From assembly GCF_000875755.1 (NCBI RefSeq), contig NZ_CP007520.1, forward strand, positions 372,001 through 436,000: a stretch of DNA of 64,000 nt, in the 5' to 3' direction. Below are positions 34,236-43,415 of this stretch, piece by piece (positions within the stretch are counted from its first letter, which is position 1; each line of letters begins with the position of its first letter). The notes under the pieces are model-generated. The model saw nothing but the letters and a program-made list of their open reading frames with translations, was not told the origin of the DNA and made no database searches. A program made the translations under genes and the position numbers. The DNA is from Mycoplasma yeatsii GM274B (lineage in GTDB: Bacteria; Bacillota_I; Bacilli_A; Mycoplasmatales; Mycoplasmataceae).

Positions 34236-35093
34236 TTATTTAGTATTTTTTAATTGTTGAATTTCTTCAAATTCATCTTGTTTATTTTTTCATTTAACTA
34301 AATAAGCTAATTGATCTAGTAAATATTTTAAAAATATTGATTGACTATGTTCAAATAACTGATGATATTTTCACCCATAATTAATAAATGAATCTGAATT
34401 TAAATTATATAAATTTGCTAAATTACTACTTAATATTTCTGACATTGAAAATATAAATAAATTAGCTTTAAATTCATCAGGAACAGTTTCTAATATAGCT
34501 TGGAAAAACGGTATTTCTTTTTCATCGCCTATTAATAAAATAATTAGATCATTTTCTTTTAATTCATACAGTTTAAATGAATCTGAAAAGATATTAGTTT
34601 GTTCAATAACTCTTGCTTCATTTATTACAAAAAAATTACTTAATCAATTTAATTCTTTTTGTAAAACATAACCTGAAAATAAATGAATATTTTTAGCTTT
34701 ATAAAACTTATCTACTAATTTTGATATTTTACTTAATTGAGTTTTTAATTTTACAATATGCTCTTGAAGTTTATTATTATAACTTGAAAATACAGTTTCT
34801 TCTAATTTTTCTTTTGGTCCTTGTTTTATTTCTTTATCAATTTCATCAACTGAAAAATAAGTAATTTCAAATTTTAATTTACTTATTAATTCTCTATAAC
34901 CTGTAAAACCTAGTTTTTTAGAAAATAAAGTTACTGATGATTCACTCACGTGACACTCAACACTAGTTTGTTTCATTGAAGGATAATGTTTTTTATTAAT
35001 TGCTTGATCTAATAAATAACTAGAAAATAAACACAAACCAGATCCATTTTTTAAATCTGCATAACTTTTTAAACTTTTAATTAATGAAATCAT
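34236..35093 (-). CDS. MurR/RpiR family transcriptional regulator
   Basis: 285-residue DNA-binding protein. The N-terminal RpiR-type helix-turn-helix is visible (KQTSVECHVSESSVTLFSKKLGFTGYREL split here over residues about 40-68). A SIS-like sugar-phosphate domain follows (VDKFYKAKNIHLFSGYVLQ, later NDLIILLIG-type strand). In this family it senses phosphosugars. The ATG at 35093 has AGCAGGTG upstream. It is divergent from the J-domain gene across a 218-base intergenic region that presumably holds both promoters. The target is not evident. Confidence 0.8.
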
Positions 35094-35281
35094 TTAACAC
35101 ACCTGCTACAAATTGATTACTAATTTTATTATACTTTATTATTAAACTGCTTTAGTTTGTTAAATTATATTTGTTTAATTAACTAGTATTATTACATAAA
35201 ATTTGTGATTTATTTTTTATTTATTGAATAGAATTTCAAGTTTTTAATTATTAATGATAAATTACAATTATTATAAATATC

Positions 35282-35287
35282 TATAAT
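35282..35287 (+). promoter_or_regulatory. -10 box for the J-domain/thyA transcript
   Basis: TATAAT at 35282-35287, 25 bases before the ATG at 35312, in the divergent region between two genes. A clear -35 was not seen. Confidence 0.45.
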
Positions 35288-35311
35288 AAAATATTTTGCG
35301 TAGGTGTATAT

Positions 35312-36199
35312 ATGAAAAATATTAACTTAATAAAAATTACTAATTATAATAAATATCAAGAATCATTAGCTTTTAATTTGTTTAAATTTAATAATCAAGC
35401 TGAATTAGATGAAATTATCAATGATATTAAAAAAAATAATTTAATTCTTAAATTAGATCAATATAACTATAATGAATATTTAACTGATATTTTTAGATTA
35501 AATTTTTATAACACTATAGATTTTATAAAAATAAATAATGATAAATTAGATGACAAATTATTTGAAAATTTAAAGTTAACTTTAAATTTTATATCAAATA
35601 CAATTAATCATATTTTTTGAAATAATATTAACAAATTGTATGATGCTAAAAATAATTTAGTTAATATTACTGAATATAATTTAGAAATTTCAAATCACCT
35701 ATCTGAATTATATTTTCAATTTAAACAAGTTGTATCTAATCAATTATTAAATATCATTTCTAATTTAATTGATGTTTATTTACAAATTAATTATTTAAAT
35801 AATAATGAGATTAAATTAAATATTTTAAATAATAATTTAACTAGTATTTTAGATTTAATTAGTGAAAAGTTTTTAAGTATTACTAAATCGAAATTGCAAT
35901 ATATCTATAAAGTTTTTAAATTAAAAGATATACACCAGCAATCTAAAATAAACTATAAAAAGAATTTTGATGATTTTTTAAATGATGATTATTTATTTGA
36001 AACTAGTTTTAGTGATGAACTAAAAGCATTAGAATTTCTAGGTTTACAAAACAATGTAACTTGAAATGAAATTAAAACTAAGTATAAACAATTAGCTATT
36101 AAATATCATCCAGATAATAATCTTAATAATAATCAAGCTCAAGAAATGATGAAAAAAATTAATAGTGCATATAATTTATTAAAAAAACATAGAAAATAG
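35312..36199 (+). CDS. Helical protein with C-terminal J domain
   Basis: 295 residues. Residues 1-225 are helix-forming, rich in N, I, L and K, and match nothing I recognise. The last 65 residues form a J-domain-like segment: [21 protein letters not shown], cut here at residue 21, then [11 protein letters not shown] with the HPD motif required to stimulate DnaK. J domains are usually N-terminal, so this protein places it at the end, as in some specialised co-chaperones. thyA begins 9 bases after its stop. Confidence 0.78.
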
Positions 36200-36207
36200 G
36201 AGATATC

Positions 36208-37077
36208 ATGCGACAGTATTTAGATTTATTAGAAGATGTTTTAAAAAATGGTGAAGTTAGAGATGATAGAACTAAAACAGGAACTATTTCAAAATTTGGT
36301 GTACAAGCTAGATATGATTTAAGAGAAGGTTTTCCACTAGTTACAACTAAAAAAGTGTTTTATAAAGGTATTTTTCATGAAATGTTATGATTTATGTCAG
36401 GAGATACTAACATTAAATATTTAGTAGATAATAAAGTTAATATTTGAAACGAATGACCTTATGAAGCTTTTAAAAAAAGTGATGTTTACAATGGTGAAAC
36501 ATTACAAGAATTTGTTGAAAAAATTAAACAAGATGATGAGTTTGCAAAACAATGAGGTAATTTAGGACCAGTTTATGGAAAGCAATGACGTGATTTTAAT
36601 GGTGTTGATCAATTAAAAAAAGTTATTCATGAGATTAAAACAAATCCTTATTCAAGACGTCATATTGTTAGCGCTTGAAATCCTTGTCAAGTTGATGATA
36701 TGTTATTACCACCTTGTCATTCACTATATCAATTTTATGTTTCAAAAGATGGGTATTTAGATTTACAACTATATCAAAGAAGTGGAGATTTATTTTTAGG
36801 TGTTCCATTTAATATTGCCAGTTATTCATTATTATTAGCTTTAGTTGCAAAAGAATGTAATTTAATACCTAGATATTTTGTGCATACAATTGGTGATGCT
36901 CATATTTATTCAAATCATATTGATCAAGTTAAATTACAATTATCAAGAGAGTGTAAAAAACTACCTAAATTAAAAATTGCTGATCATGTTAAAAATAGTT
37001 TAGACTGTAAATTTGAAGATATTGAAATAATTGATTATGATTGTCACGATGCAATTAAAGCACCTGTTGCTGTTTAA
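36208..37077 (+). CDS. thyA: Thymidylate synthase
   Basis: Makes dTMP from dUMP using methylene-THF. 289 residues, full length. Visible are [11 protein letters not shown] near the start, the catalytic Cys170 in [10 protein letters not shown], the dUMP-binding [25 protein letters not shown] and the conserved end AIKAPVAV. Many conserved Trp are TGA (for example in [13 protein letters not shown]). AGGAG in the previous gene's end is the ribosome site. No dihydrofolate reductase gene follows in this window, although many bacteria pair the two. Confidence 0.96.
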
Positions 37078-37088
37078 TAATAATACTT

Positions 37089-37119
37089 AAAAGATTTCAT
37101 AGAAATCTTTTTTTATTTT
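37089..37119 (+). terminator. Terminator after thyA
   Basis: AAAAGATTTC (37089-37098), loop ATA, GAAATCTTTT (37102-37111), then T-rich sequence. Confidence 0.85.
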
Positions 37120-37274
37120 TAATAGATATTTAAAAACAATGCAAGAAAAAGTAAATTACTAGAATGAAAAACCTATAATTTTTTGAGTTTTTTTCTAATA
37201 CTATATAGAGTTCAGATTGTTTTAATTTTTATTAAAAAATTGTATTATTGCAATTATCTAGAAAGGAAAAAAAG

Positions 37275-38231
37275 ATGCGTTTAACTAAAGAATTTAAAAC
37301 TTTTGAACAACAAATAGAAATACTAAAATCTAGAGGATTAGTAATAGAAGATGAACAAAAAGTAATAGAAATATTAAAACAAGAAAATTATTACAACATA
37401 ATAAATGGATATAAAGATTTATTTTTAGATGATAATAAAAATAACAAAGAGTTTTTTAAAAATGGAACAACTTTTGATGAGATTTATTCTTTATTTCTTT
37501 TTGATAGAGAATTAAGAAGTATTATTTTAAAATACATACTACTTTTTGAAAGAGATTTTAAAACAATAATGTCTTATCATTTTAGTCAAAAATATAATAC
37601 AGAAAATAGAGTAGATTCATATTTATATCCTGAAAATTATAGAGATGATTATGTTGATGTATTAAATTTTATTTCTACTGTTAATAATATTATTACTTCA
37701 AAAAGTGAAAAAACATCATACTTAAAACACTATATTCAACAATATGGTCATGTTCCATTATGAGTAGTTGTTAATATAATGTCATTTGGTAATATGTCTT
37801 TTATGTTTAAAATCCTTAAAGATAGTGACAAAAACTATATAGCTCTCTTTTATTTAAAAAGATATTTAAAAGAGTATGATATAAAAACTAATTCTATTAA
37901 ATTAAAAACCGTAAGTTTTAAATCAGGGATAAAAATATTGCATATAGCTAGAAACATCTGTGCTCATGAAGAAAGAATTTACAACATCGCTTTTAAAAGG
38001 ATGGCAGTAAATGATATATCAAACGTTATAAAATATAAAATTTGTGGTGAATTAAGATTAATAATAATATTTATGTTCTTAAAAATTACTTTAACTTCAA
38101 AGAATTTTTCATCGTTAAAGAAAGAGCTATTAGATCTTTTTGATAGATTTAAAGAAAAATTTCAAATAATAACATTTGATGAAATATTAAATGAAATGGG
38201 AATAAATATTAAAGATTTTATTAAATTGTAA
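37275..38231 (+). CDS. AbiF/AbiD (Abi_2) family HEPN protein
   Basis: 318-residue abortive-infection-type protein. The N-terminus matches the Abi_2 pattern (TFEQQIEILKSRGLVIED, LKQENYYNIINGYKDLF). The HEPN nuclease signature R-x4-H is present as R226-N-I-C-A-H231, inside a helix of the C-terminal half. Most of the middle is helical. AGAAAGGA is the ribosome site, and a TATTAT box lies at 37243-37248. The family is linked to phage defence, and HEPN proteins of this type are thought to be RNases kept in check by small RNA. It is directly followed by two copies of a structured RNA gene, which strongly supports a protein-RNA toxin-antitoxin unit. Confidence 0.85.
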
Positions 38232-38248
38232 TTAAATAATTATTATGA

Positions 38249-38254
38249 TAACAT
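38249..38254 (+). promoter_or_regulatory. Extended -10 element of RNA copy A
   Basis: TG-A-TAACAT (TG at 38246-38247). It has the same distance to the first hairpin (15 bases) as the element of copy B, exactly 182 bases away. Confidence 0.45.
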
Positions 38255-38260
38255 TTAATT

Positions 38261-38336
38261 AAGGATCATGTCGGGAAAGTGTACGTCACTCCGGCAACCA
38301 AACGCCAGGTAAGTGTACGTCACCCTGGCCTTTTTT
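38261..38336 (+). ncRNA. AbiF-associated twin-hairpin RNA, copy A
   Basis: Two consecutive hairpins of identical design: GTCGGG/TCCGGC (38270-38295) and GCCAGG/CCTGGC (38304-38329), joined by AACCAAAC. Each has a 6-pair outer stem, a 3-base left bulge (AAA or TAA), an inner GTG/CAC stem and the 5-base loop TACGT. Six T follow, so the second hairpin doubles as terminator. It is strikingly GC-rich for this genome and contains no ORF. The start is inferred from the -10 element. It lies 29 bases after the AbiF-type gene. Confidence 0.78.
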
Positions 38337-38430
38337 ATTTCGAATGGATTGACTCTACCGTGTCTTTTTGAGAAAGAGTTAATATTTGAGAAATCTAGAA
38401 ATTCATATTTTTAGAAGCTAAAAATCATGA

Positions 38431-38436
38431 TATTAT
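38431..38436 (+). promoter_or_regulatory. Extended -10 element of RNA copy B
   Basis: TG-A-TATTAT (38428-38436). It gives copy B its own promoter, since copy A ends at a terminator 92 bases upstream. Confidence 0.55.
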
Positions 38437-38442
38437 ATAAAT

Positions 38443-38518
38443 AAGGATCGTGTCGGGAAAGTGTTCGTCACTCCGGCAACCAAACGCCAGGTAAGTGTAC
38501 GTCACCCTGGCCTTTTTT
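38443..38518 (+). ncRNA. AbiF-associated twin-hairpin RNA, copy B
   Basis: Second copy of the same RNA, offset by exactly 182 bases. Hairpins at 38452-38477 and 38486-38511 and a T-run at 38513-38518 match copy A. The only differences in the transcribed part are G for A in the leader and TTCGT instead of TACGT in the first loop; all stem bases are conserved. The 106 bases between the copies are unrelated in sequence apart from the -10 region. nagB converges from the other side. Confidence 0.78.
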
Positions 38519-38544
38519 ATTTTCATTTTTCTTAATTTTTAAGT

Positions 38545-38577
38545 ATTAATAAAAAAAGAGTTAATTTAAATTAACTC
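38545..38577 (-). terminator. Terminator of nagB (minus strand)
   Basis: GAGTTAATTTAAATTAACTC at 38558-38577 is a perfect 20-base palindrome; on the minus strand it is followed by seven T and contains the nagB stop. Confidence 0.75.
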
Positions 38578-39305
38578 TCATAATAATTTTCTAATTTAAT
38601 ACATGCATCTTTGTCAATTATAATTGTTACATCTTTATGATTTTGTAATATTGAACAAGGTCATTTTTCTGATATACTACCTTCTATTAAGTTTTTAATA
38701 GCTTCAGCTTTATTAGATCCAGTTGCTATTAAAACAATTTTTTTAGCATTCATAATACTTTCTAATCCCATTGTGATAGCTTGCTTAGGTACTAAATTAA
38801 TATCATCAAAAAATCTAGAATTTGCTTGTATAGTTGATTGAGTTAAATCAACAATATGAGTTAATGAATCAAAACTAGTATAAGGTTCATTAAATGCGAT
38901 ATGACCATTAACTCCTAATCCTAATAGTTGTAGATCAATTTGACCCTTACTTTTAATTAATTCGTCATATTTTTCTGGATCATTGTTAAATTCAAAATTA
39001 GGTATAAAACAATTATCTAAATTAATATCTATATGATTAAATAGTTGTTGTTTCATAAAATAAGTATAAGACTGATCGTTATTTGGATTTATATTTTTAT
39101 ATTCATCTAAATTAAACACTGTTATATCTTTAAATGAAATTTCTTTATTTTTATACATATCAATTAATTTTTGATAAGTTTTAACAGGACTAGATCCAGT
39201 TGCTAAACCTAGTATGCTATTAGGTTTTTGTTTTATTTGATTTGCTATTATTTCGCTAGCTTTATTTGCAATTTGTTCATCGTTATTTAAAATTATTATT
39301 TTCAT
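38571..39305 (-). CDS. nagB: Glucosamine-6-phosphate deaminase
   Basis: Converts glucosamine-6-phosphate to fructose-6-phosphate and ammonia. 244 residues. Seen are GLATGSSPVKTYQKL, the FNLDEY motif, and the LGLGVNGHIAFNEP active-site segment. AGAGGATAAT precedes the ATG at 39305. It is flanked on both sides by protein-RNA loci that have no evident metabolic link to it. Confidence 0.95.
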
Positions 39306-39403
39306 ATTATCCTCTTTAAAAATTATATGTTATCACTTATAAAATAGACAATATAAATCTAGCAAATTATAAGATTAAAACCAATATTTATTATTTTAAA
39401 GTT

Positions 39404-39438
39404 AATAAAAAAGCAACGCTGTTAAGAAATGACGTTGC
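39404..39438 (-). terminator. Terminator of the DUF3800 gene (minus strand)
   Basis: GCAACG at 39413-39418 pairs with CGTTGC at 39433-39438; on the minus strand six T follow. Confidence 0.65.
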
Positions 39439-39455
39439 CAATATTTGATTATTTA

Positions 39456-40295
39456 TTATTTTTTCTTTTTAAATATTTCAAAACCTTTTTTCATACTTTT
39501 TTGCTGATTTTTAATTGTACTAAAGCATGTAGAATCAATTTTTCTAACAAATTTATCTAATAAATAATCAGAATTTATAAATCATTCTTTTGTTGAACCA
39601 TTTAATAAATTAAAAGTTGACGAAACACAACCTACAAAATAATCGCAATATCTTATCACAGAACTAGAAATAGAATTCAATTGATTAACTGTAATATCTA
39701 GAGTTTTAAACTTAGTTTGAGCATAAAAAGTAGTATCTAAATAATCTTCTAAACCTTTAAGTTTGAACATTTTATTTGAATTTTTATCTCTTACTTTAGG
39801 TAAATCTTTTCTTTGATCTATATAAAGTTTAATTGTTATTCGATCTTTAGCTGAAAGTTTTTTACTCTTTACAAGGTTTTGCAAAATTCTTTCTATTGAA
39901 AAGAATACCATCATATTATAAATTGCATTAATATTTATAAAATCTGTTTCTCATTTTTTAAGATTAGAAACCATTACAAAATTATGTTGATTATGATTTT
40001 TTAGTTTATCAATTAAATATTTTTTATTGTCAAAACTCATATTACTTCATTTAACTTCTTTATCATTACGTGATGATGAAGTTTTATTAGCATAATAATT
40101 CATAAGATCTTTTTCATGTAAAAATCTATGTTGTTTAATTGATTTTTCTGTTTTATTTATATTTGAAGCAATTTTATGCTTTATTTTTTCGATTTCTTGA
40201 GCATTATCACTTTCTAAATAAAAACCACCAACTACAAAAAAATCACTTGTCGGATTTCCGCTTTCATCAATAAAAAAATGAATATAACGTTTCAT
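39456..40295 (-). CDS. DUF3800 family protein
   Basis: 279-residue protein. The family-defining HFFIDESGN lies at the N-terminus (D10, E11, G13). Later acidic positions fit the RNase H-like fold proposed for DUF3800: KLYIDQRKD and IRYCDYFVGCVSS. These proteins are common in mobile and defence-linked regions and are reported near conserved structured RNAs. Here a short structured RNA with terminator sits directly upstream on the same strand. GGAGTGAT is the ribosome site. The catalytic role is inferred from the family only. Confidence 0.82.
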
Positions 40296-40310
40296 TATCG
40301 ATCACTCCAC

Positions 40311-40407
40311 AAAAAAAGAGAGATTAATCTCTCCTGCACAGGATCCCGCGTACTTCATATCATAAATGATATATACGCTTAAGCTTGCTGAGGTTGTTCT
40401 GTGTCTT
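40311..40407 (-). ncRNA. Structured small RNA upstream of the DUF3800 gene
   Basis: On the minus strand, CACAG (40403-40399) pairs with CTGTG (40341-40337), enclosing a second stem GCGTA/TACGC capped by an AT-rich helix (ATATCAT/ATGATAT). It ends with GAGAGATTAATCTCTC (40333-40318) and seven T, a strong terminator 16 bases before the DUF3800 start. A TATAAT box on the minus strand at 40419-40414 predicts a start near 40407. No ORF fits. Length about 95 bases. I cannot match it to a known family; a DUF3800-linked RNA motif is the best guess. Confidence 0.65.
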
Positions 40408-40413
40408 ACATTT

Positions 40414-40419
40414 ATTATA
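40414..40419 (-). promoter_or_regulatory. -10 box of the DUF3800-linked RNA
   Basis: TATAAT on the minus strand, 7 bases before the predicted transcript start. No clear -35 was found. Confidence 0.45.
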
Positions 40420-40479
40420 TTATCAATTATTTTTTATTCTGTAAATAAATTTACCAGATATATGACATTATTTAGAAAA

Positions 40480-40658
40480 TAAAAAATAAGCCTATTTCTA
40501 AGCTTATAATTTGTTCTTTTTGTTATTTAGCATCCTCAAGGTCAGCAGTGCTGGAAAAGAACTAAACCCCAGATAGTAAATATCAGATTGATATTTACAA
40601 AATAATATTATTGTAATAACTTAAACTTGCCAATTGCAAATAAAAGTCTTAGAATATA
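40480..40658 (-). ncRNA. Possible further small RNA between DUF3800 and valS (minus strand)
   Basis: The 333-base gap between the RNA above and valS is not plain spacer. Read on the minus strand it has a TATATT box (40658-40653), a perfect 9-pair hairpin GTAAATATC/GATATTTAC (40577-40599), a GC-rich stretch holding CCAGCACTGCTGACC, and a terminator-like hairpin ATAAGC/GCTTAT (40508-40487) followed by TTTTTATTTT. No ORF is present. It could also be part of a valS leader on the plus strand, but no T-box signature was found. Confidence 0.4.
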
Positions 40659-40712
40659 TCTTTAACATATCATGTAAATTATTTATTAAATATAACTATA
40701 GTTACAGTGTTT

Positions 40713-40718
40713 TATAAT
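40713..40718 (+). promoter_or_regulatory. -10 box upstream of valS
   Basis: TATAAT at 40713-40718, 35 bases before the ATG, with an AAAGGAAA ribosome site between them. The -35 is poor. Confidence 0.45.
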
Positions 40719-40752
40719 GTAAAATATTTATATTGATTGAAAGGAAATTTGT

Positions 40753-43374
40753 ATGAAAAAGCAGTTAGATTCAAAATATAATCATCATTTAGTAGAACAA
40801 AACAAATATGAAAATTGAGTTAAAAAAGATCTTTTTAAAGCTAATGTTGATTCGCAAAAACCTAAGTTTTCAATTATTCTACCTCCACCAAATGTTACAG
40901 GTAAACTTCATATTGGTCATGCTTGAGATACTAGTTTACAAGATGCAATTATTAGGTTTAAAAAAACAACTGGTTATGATACTTTATTTTTACCTGGTAT
41001 GGATCATTCTGGAATCAGTACACAAGTTAAAGTAGAAGAAAAATTAAGACAACAAAATATAGATAAATATAAATTAGGAAGAGAAAACTTTTTAAAAGAA
41101 GCTTGAAAATGAAAAGAAGAATACGCTTCAATTATTAGAAGTCAATGAGCTAAATTAGGATTAAGTTTAGATTATTCAATTGAAAAATTTACTTTAGATA
41201 GTGATGTTAATGATGTTGTTAATGAGATTTTTGTAAAATTTTATAACGATAATATTATTTATAAAGATAAACAAATAGTTAACTGAGATCCAATGCAAAA
41301 AACTGCAATTTCTAATATCGAAGTTATTTATAAACAAGTTGAAGGTAAAATGTATCACTTTAAATATATGTTAGAAAATTCTAATGAGTATTTAACTGTT
41401 GCTACAACTCGTCCTGAAACAATGTTTGCTGATCAATGTGTTGTTGTTAATCCAAATGATCAAAGATATATTCAATATATTGGTAAAAATGTAATTAATC
41501 CTGTTAATAATCAAATTATTCCAGTTATTGCTGATGAGTATGTTGATGTAGAATTTGGAACTGGAGTTATGAAATGTACACCAGCTCATGATGCTAATGA
41601 TTTTGTTTTAGGTAAAAAACACAACTTAGATATGGTTGTTTGTTTAAATGTTGATGGATCTGTTAATGATGTAGCTGGAGAGTTATATTCTGGATTAGAT
41701 AGATTTGAAGCTAGAGCAAAAATTATTGAAAATCTAAAACAAAATGATTTATTAGTAAAAATAGAAGATATCACTCATCAAGTTGGATTTAGTGAAAGAT
41801 CTAATGCTGTAGTTGAACCTTATCTTTCAGATCAATGATTTGTTAGAATGGAAAAATTCAACAAAATGATTTTAGATTTACAAGCATCAAATAATAAAAT
41901 CAATTTCTTTCCAGAACGTTTTAATGATGTTTTAATAAGATGAATGGAAAATGCTCATGATTGATGTATTTCAAGACAATTATGATGAGGTCATCAAATT
42001 CCTTGTTGATATAATAAACACACAAATGAGTTACATGTATCAAAAACACCTCCAGTCGATATTGAAAACTGAACTAGAGATGAAGATGTATTAGATACTT
42101 GATTTTCATCTGGTTTATGAGCATTTTCAACTTTAATGAACGGTCAAGGATTTGATAGTAAACATTTCAAAGTATATTTCCCAACAAGTGTGTTAGTCAC
42201 AGGTTATGATATTATCTTTTTCTGAGTTGCTCGTATGATTTTTCAAACTTTAGAATATACTAAACAAATACCATTTAATGATGTTTTAATTCACGGTTTA
42301 GTAAGAGATGAACAAGGAAGAAAAATGAGTAAATCTTTAGGAAATGGAATCGATCCTATGGATGTAATTCAAGAAAATGGTGCTGATGCATTAAGATTAT
42401 TCTTATTAACTAATTCAACTCCTGGTCAAGATATTAGATATTCTAACTCTAAAGTATCAGCTTGTTGAAATTTTATTAATAAATTATGAAATGCTTCTAG
42501 ATATGTGTTTATGAATTTAGATGATGATTTTAAATTTGATCCTAACTTCTATAAACAAGAAAATTTAGATGTTACTGATAAATGAATTCTAACTGAATTA
42601 GCTAAAGTTCAAAATTATGTATTTGAAAAAATGAATAAATATGAATTTGGTTTAGCTGGATCTAGTTTATTTGAATTTGTATGAGATAAATATTGTTCTT
42701 GATATATTGAATTTGCAAAAATTAATCTAAATAATAATCAAACTAAACCTAATACTCAACAAACATTATTTTATGTATTAAAAGAAATATTAATTATGCT
42801 TCATCCTTACATTCCTTTTGTAACTGAAGAAATTTATCAAACTATGGAATTAAAAGATTCTATTATGTTAGAACAATGAACTAATTTAAACTTAAGTTTT
42901 GATACTAGTTATATTAATGATGTAATTAAAATGATTACAGCATTACGTGAATTTAGAAATACAAATAAAATTAACAAAACATTAGTTTTAGAAGCAAAAA
43001 TAACTAATACTAACAATACTCACGATCAATTGTTTAATAAATATAATGATCAAATTAATAACTTATTACAAACATTTGTAAATACTAAAATAATTAAAGA
43101 TTTAAATTCAGATAATAAAACTAGTTTATCAATTGATGAATACTTCTTAGAAATATCAAATGATCTATTTATTGATAAACAAGAACTAATTGCTCAATTA
43201 GAAAATAAATTAGATCAATTACAAAAAGAAATTAATAGAAGTGAAAATATGTTAAATAATCCTAATTTCACTTCAAAAGCAAAACCTGAAAAAATTCAAG
43301 CTGAACAAGAAAAATACAAATCATATAAAGAACAATTTGAATCAATAAAAACTAAATTAGAGAGTTTAAAATAA
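40753..43374 (+). CDS. valS: Valyl-tRNA synthetase
   Basis: Class I synthetase of 873 residues charging tRNA-Val. The HIGH motif is at residues 54-57 after [10 protein letters not shown], and KMSKS begins at residue 524 ([12 protein letters not shown]). The editing domain between them contains [11 protein letters not shown] and TPAHDANDF. The C-terminal 60 residues form the coiled-coil arm ([24 protein letters not shown], from about residue 810). Many Trp are TGA. The gene stands alone with its own terminator. Confidence 0.96.
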
Positions 43375-43377
43375 TAG

Positions 43378-43415
43378 AAAAAGGCACATAGATACATGTG
43401 CCTTTTAATGTTTTA
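43378..43415. terminator. Bidirectional terminator between valS and a PARCEL gene
   Basis: AAAAGGCACAT (43379-43389), loop AGATAC, ATGTGCCTTTT (43396-43406), with T-rich sequence on both strands. The minus-strand gene stops at 43413. Confidence 0.85.

Noticed and set aside
36208..37077. thyA as a truncated gene
   Set aside because: Reading TGA as Trp gives all 289 residues from the start motif to the conserved AIKAPVAV end.
38261..38518. The repeated GC-rich units considered as IS ends or a CRISPR pair
   Set aside because: They are direct, not inverted, lack a transposase or cas gene, and each has an internal hairpin pair and T-run typical of an RNA gene.
40311..40658. SRP RNA, RNase P RNA or tmRNA
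   Set aside because: No GGAA-tetraloop SRP core, no RNase P conserved regions and no tRNA-like ends could be found.
40407..40753. T-box leader of valS
   Set aside because: No T-box bulge sequence or specifier/antiterminator pair was found on the plus strand.
40808..41035. Plus-strand ORF of 75 residues inside the valS 5' region
   Set aside because: It is an out-of-frame shadow of valS, which is open through TGA codons in another frame.
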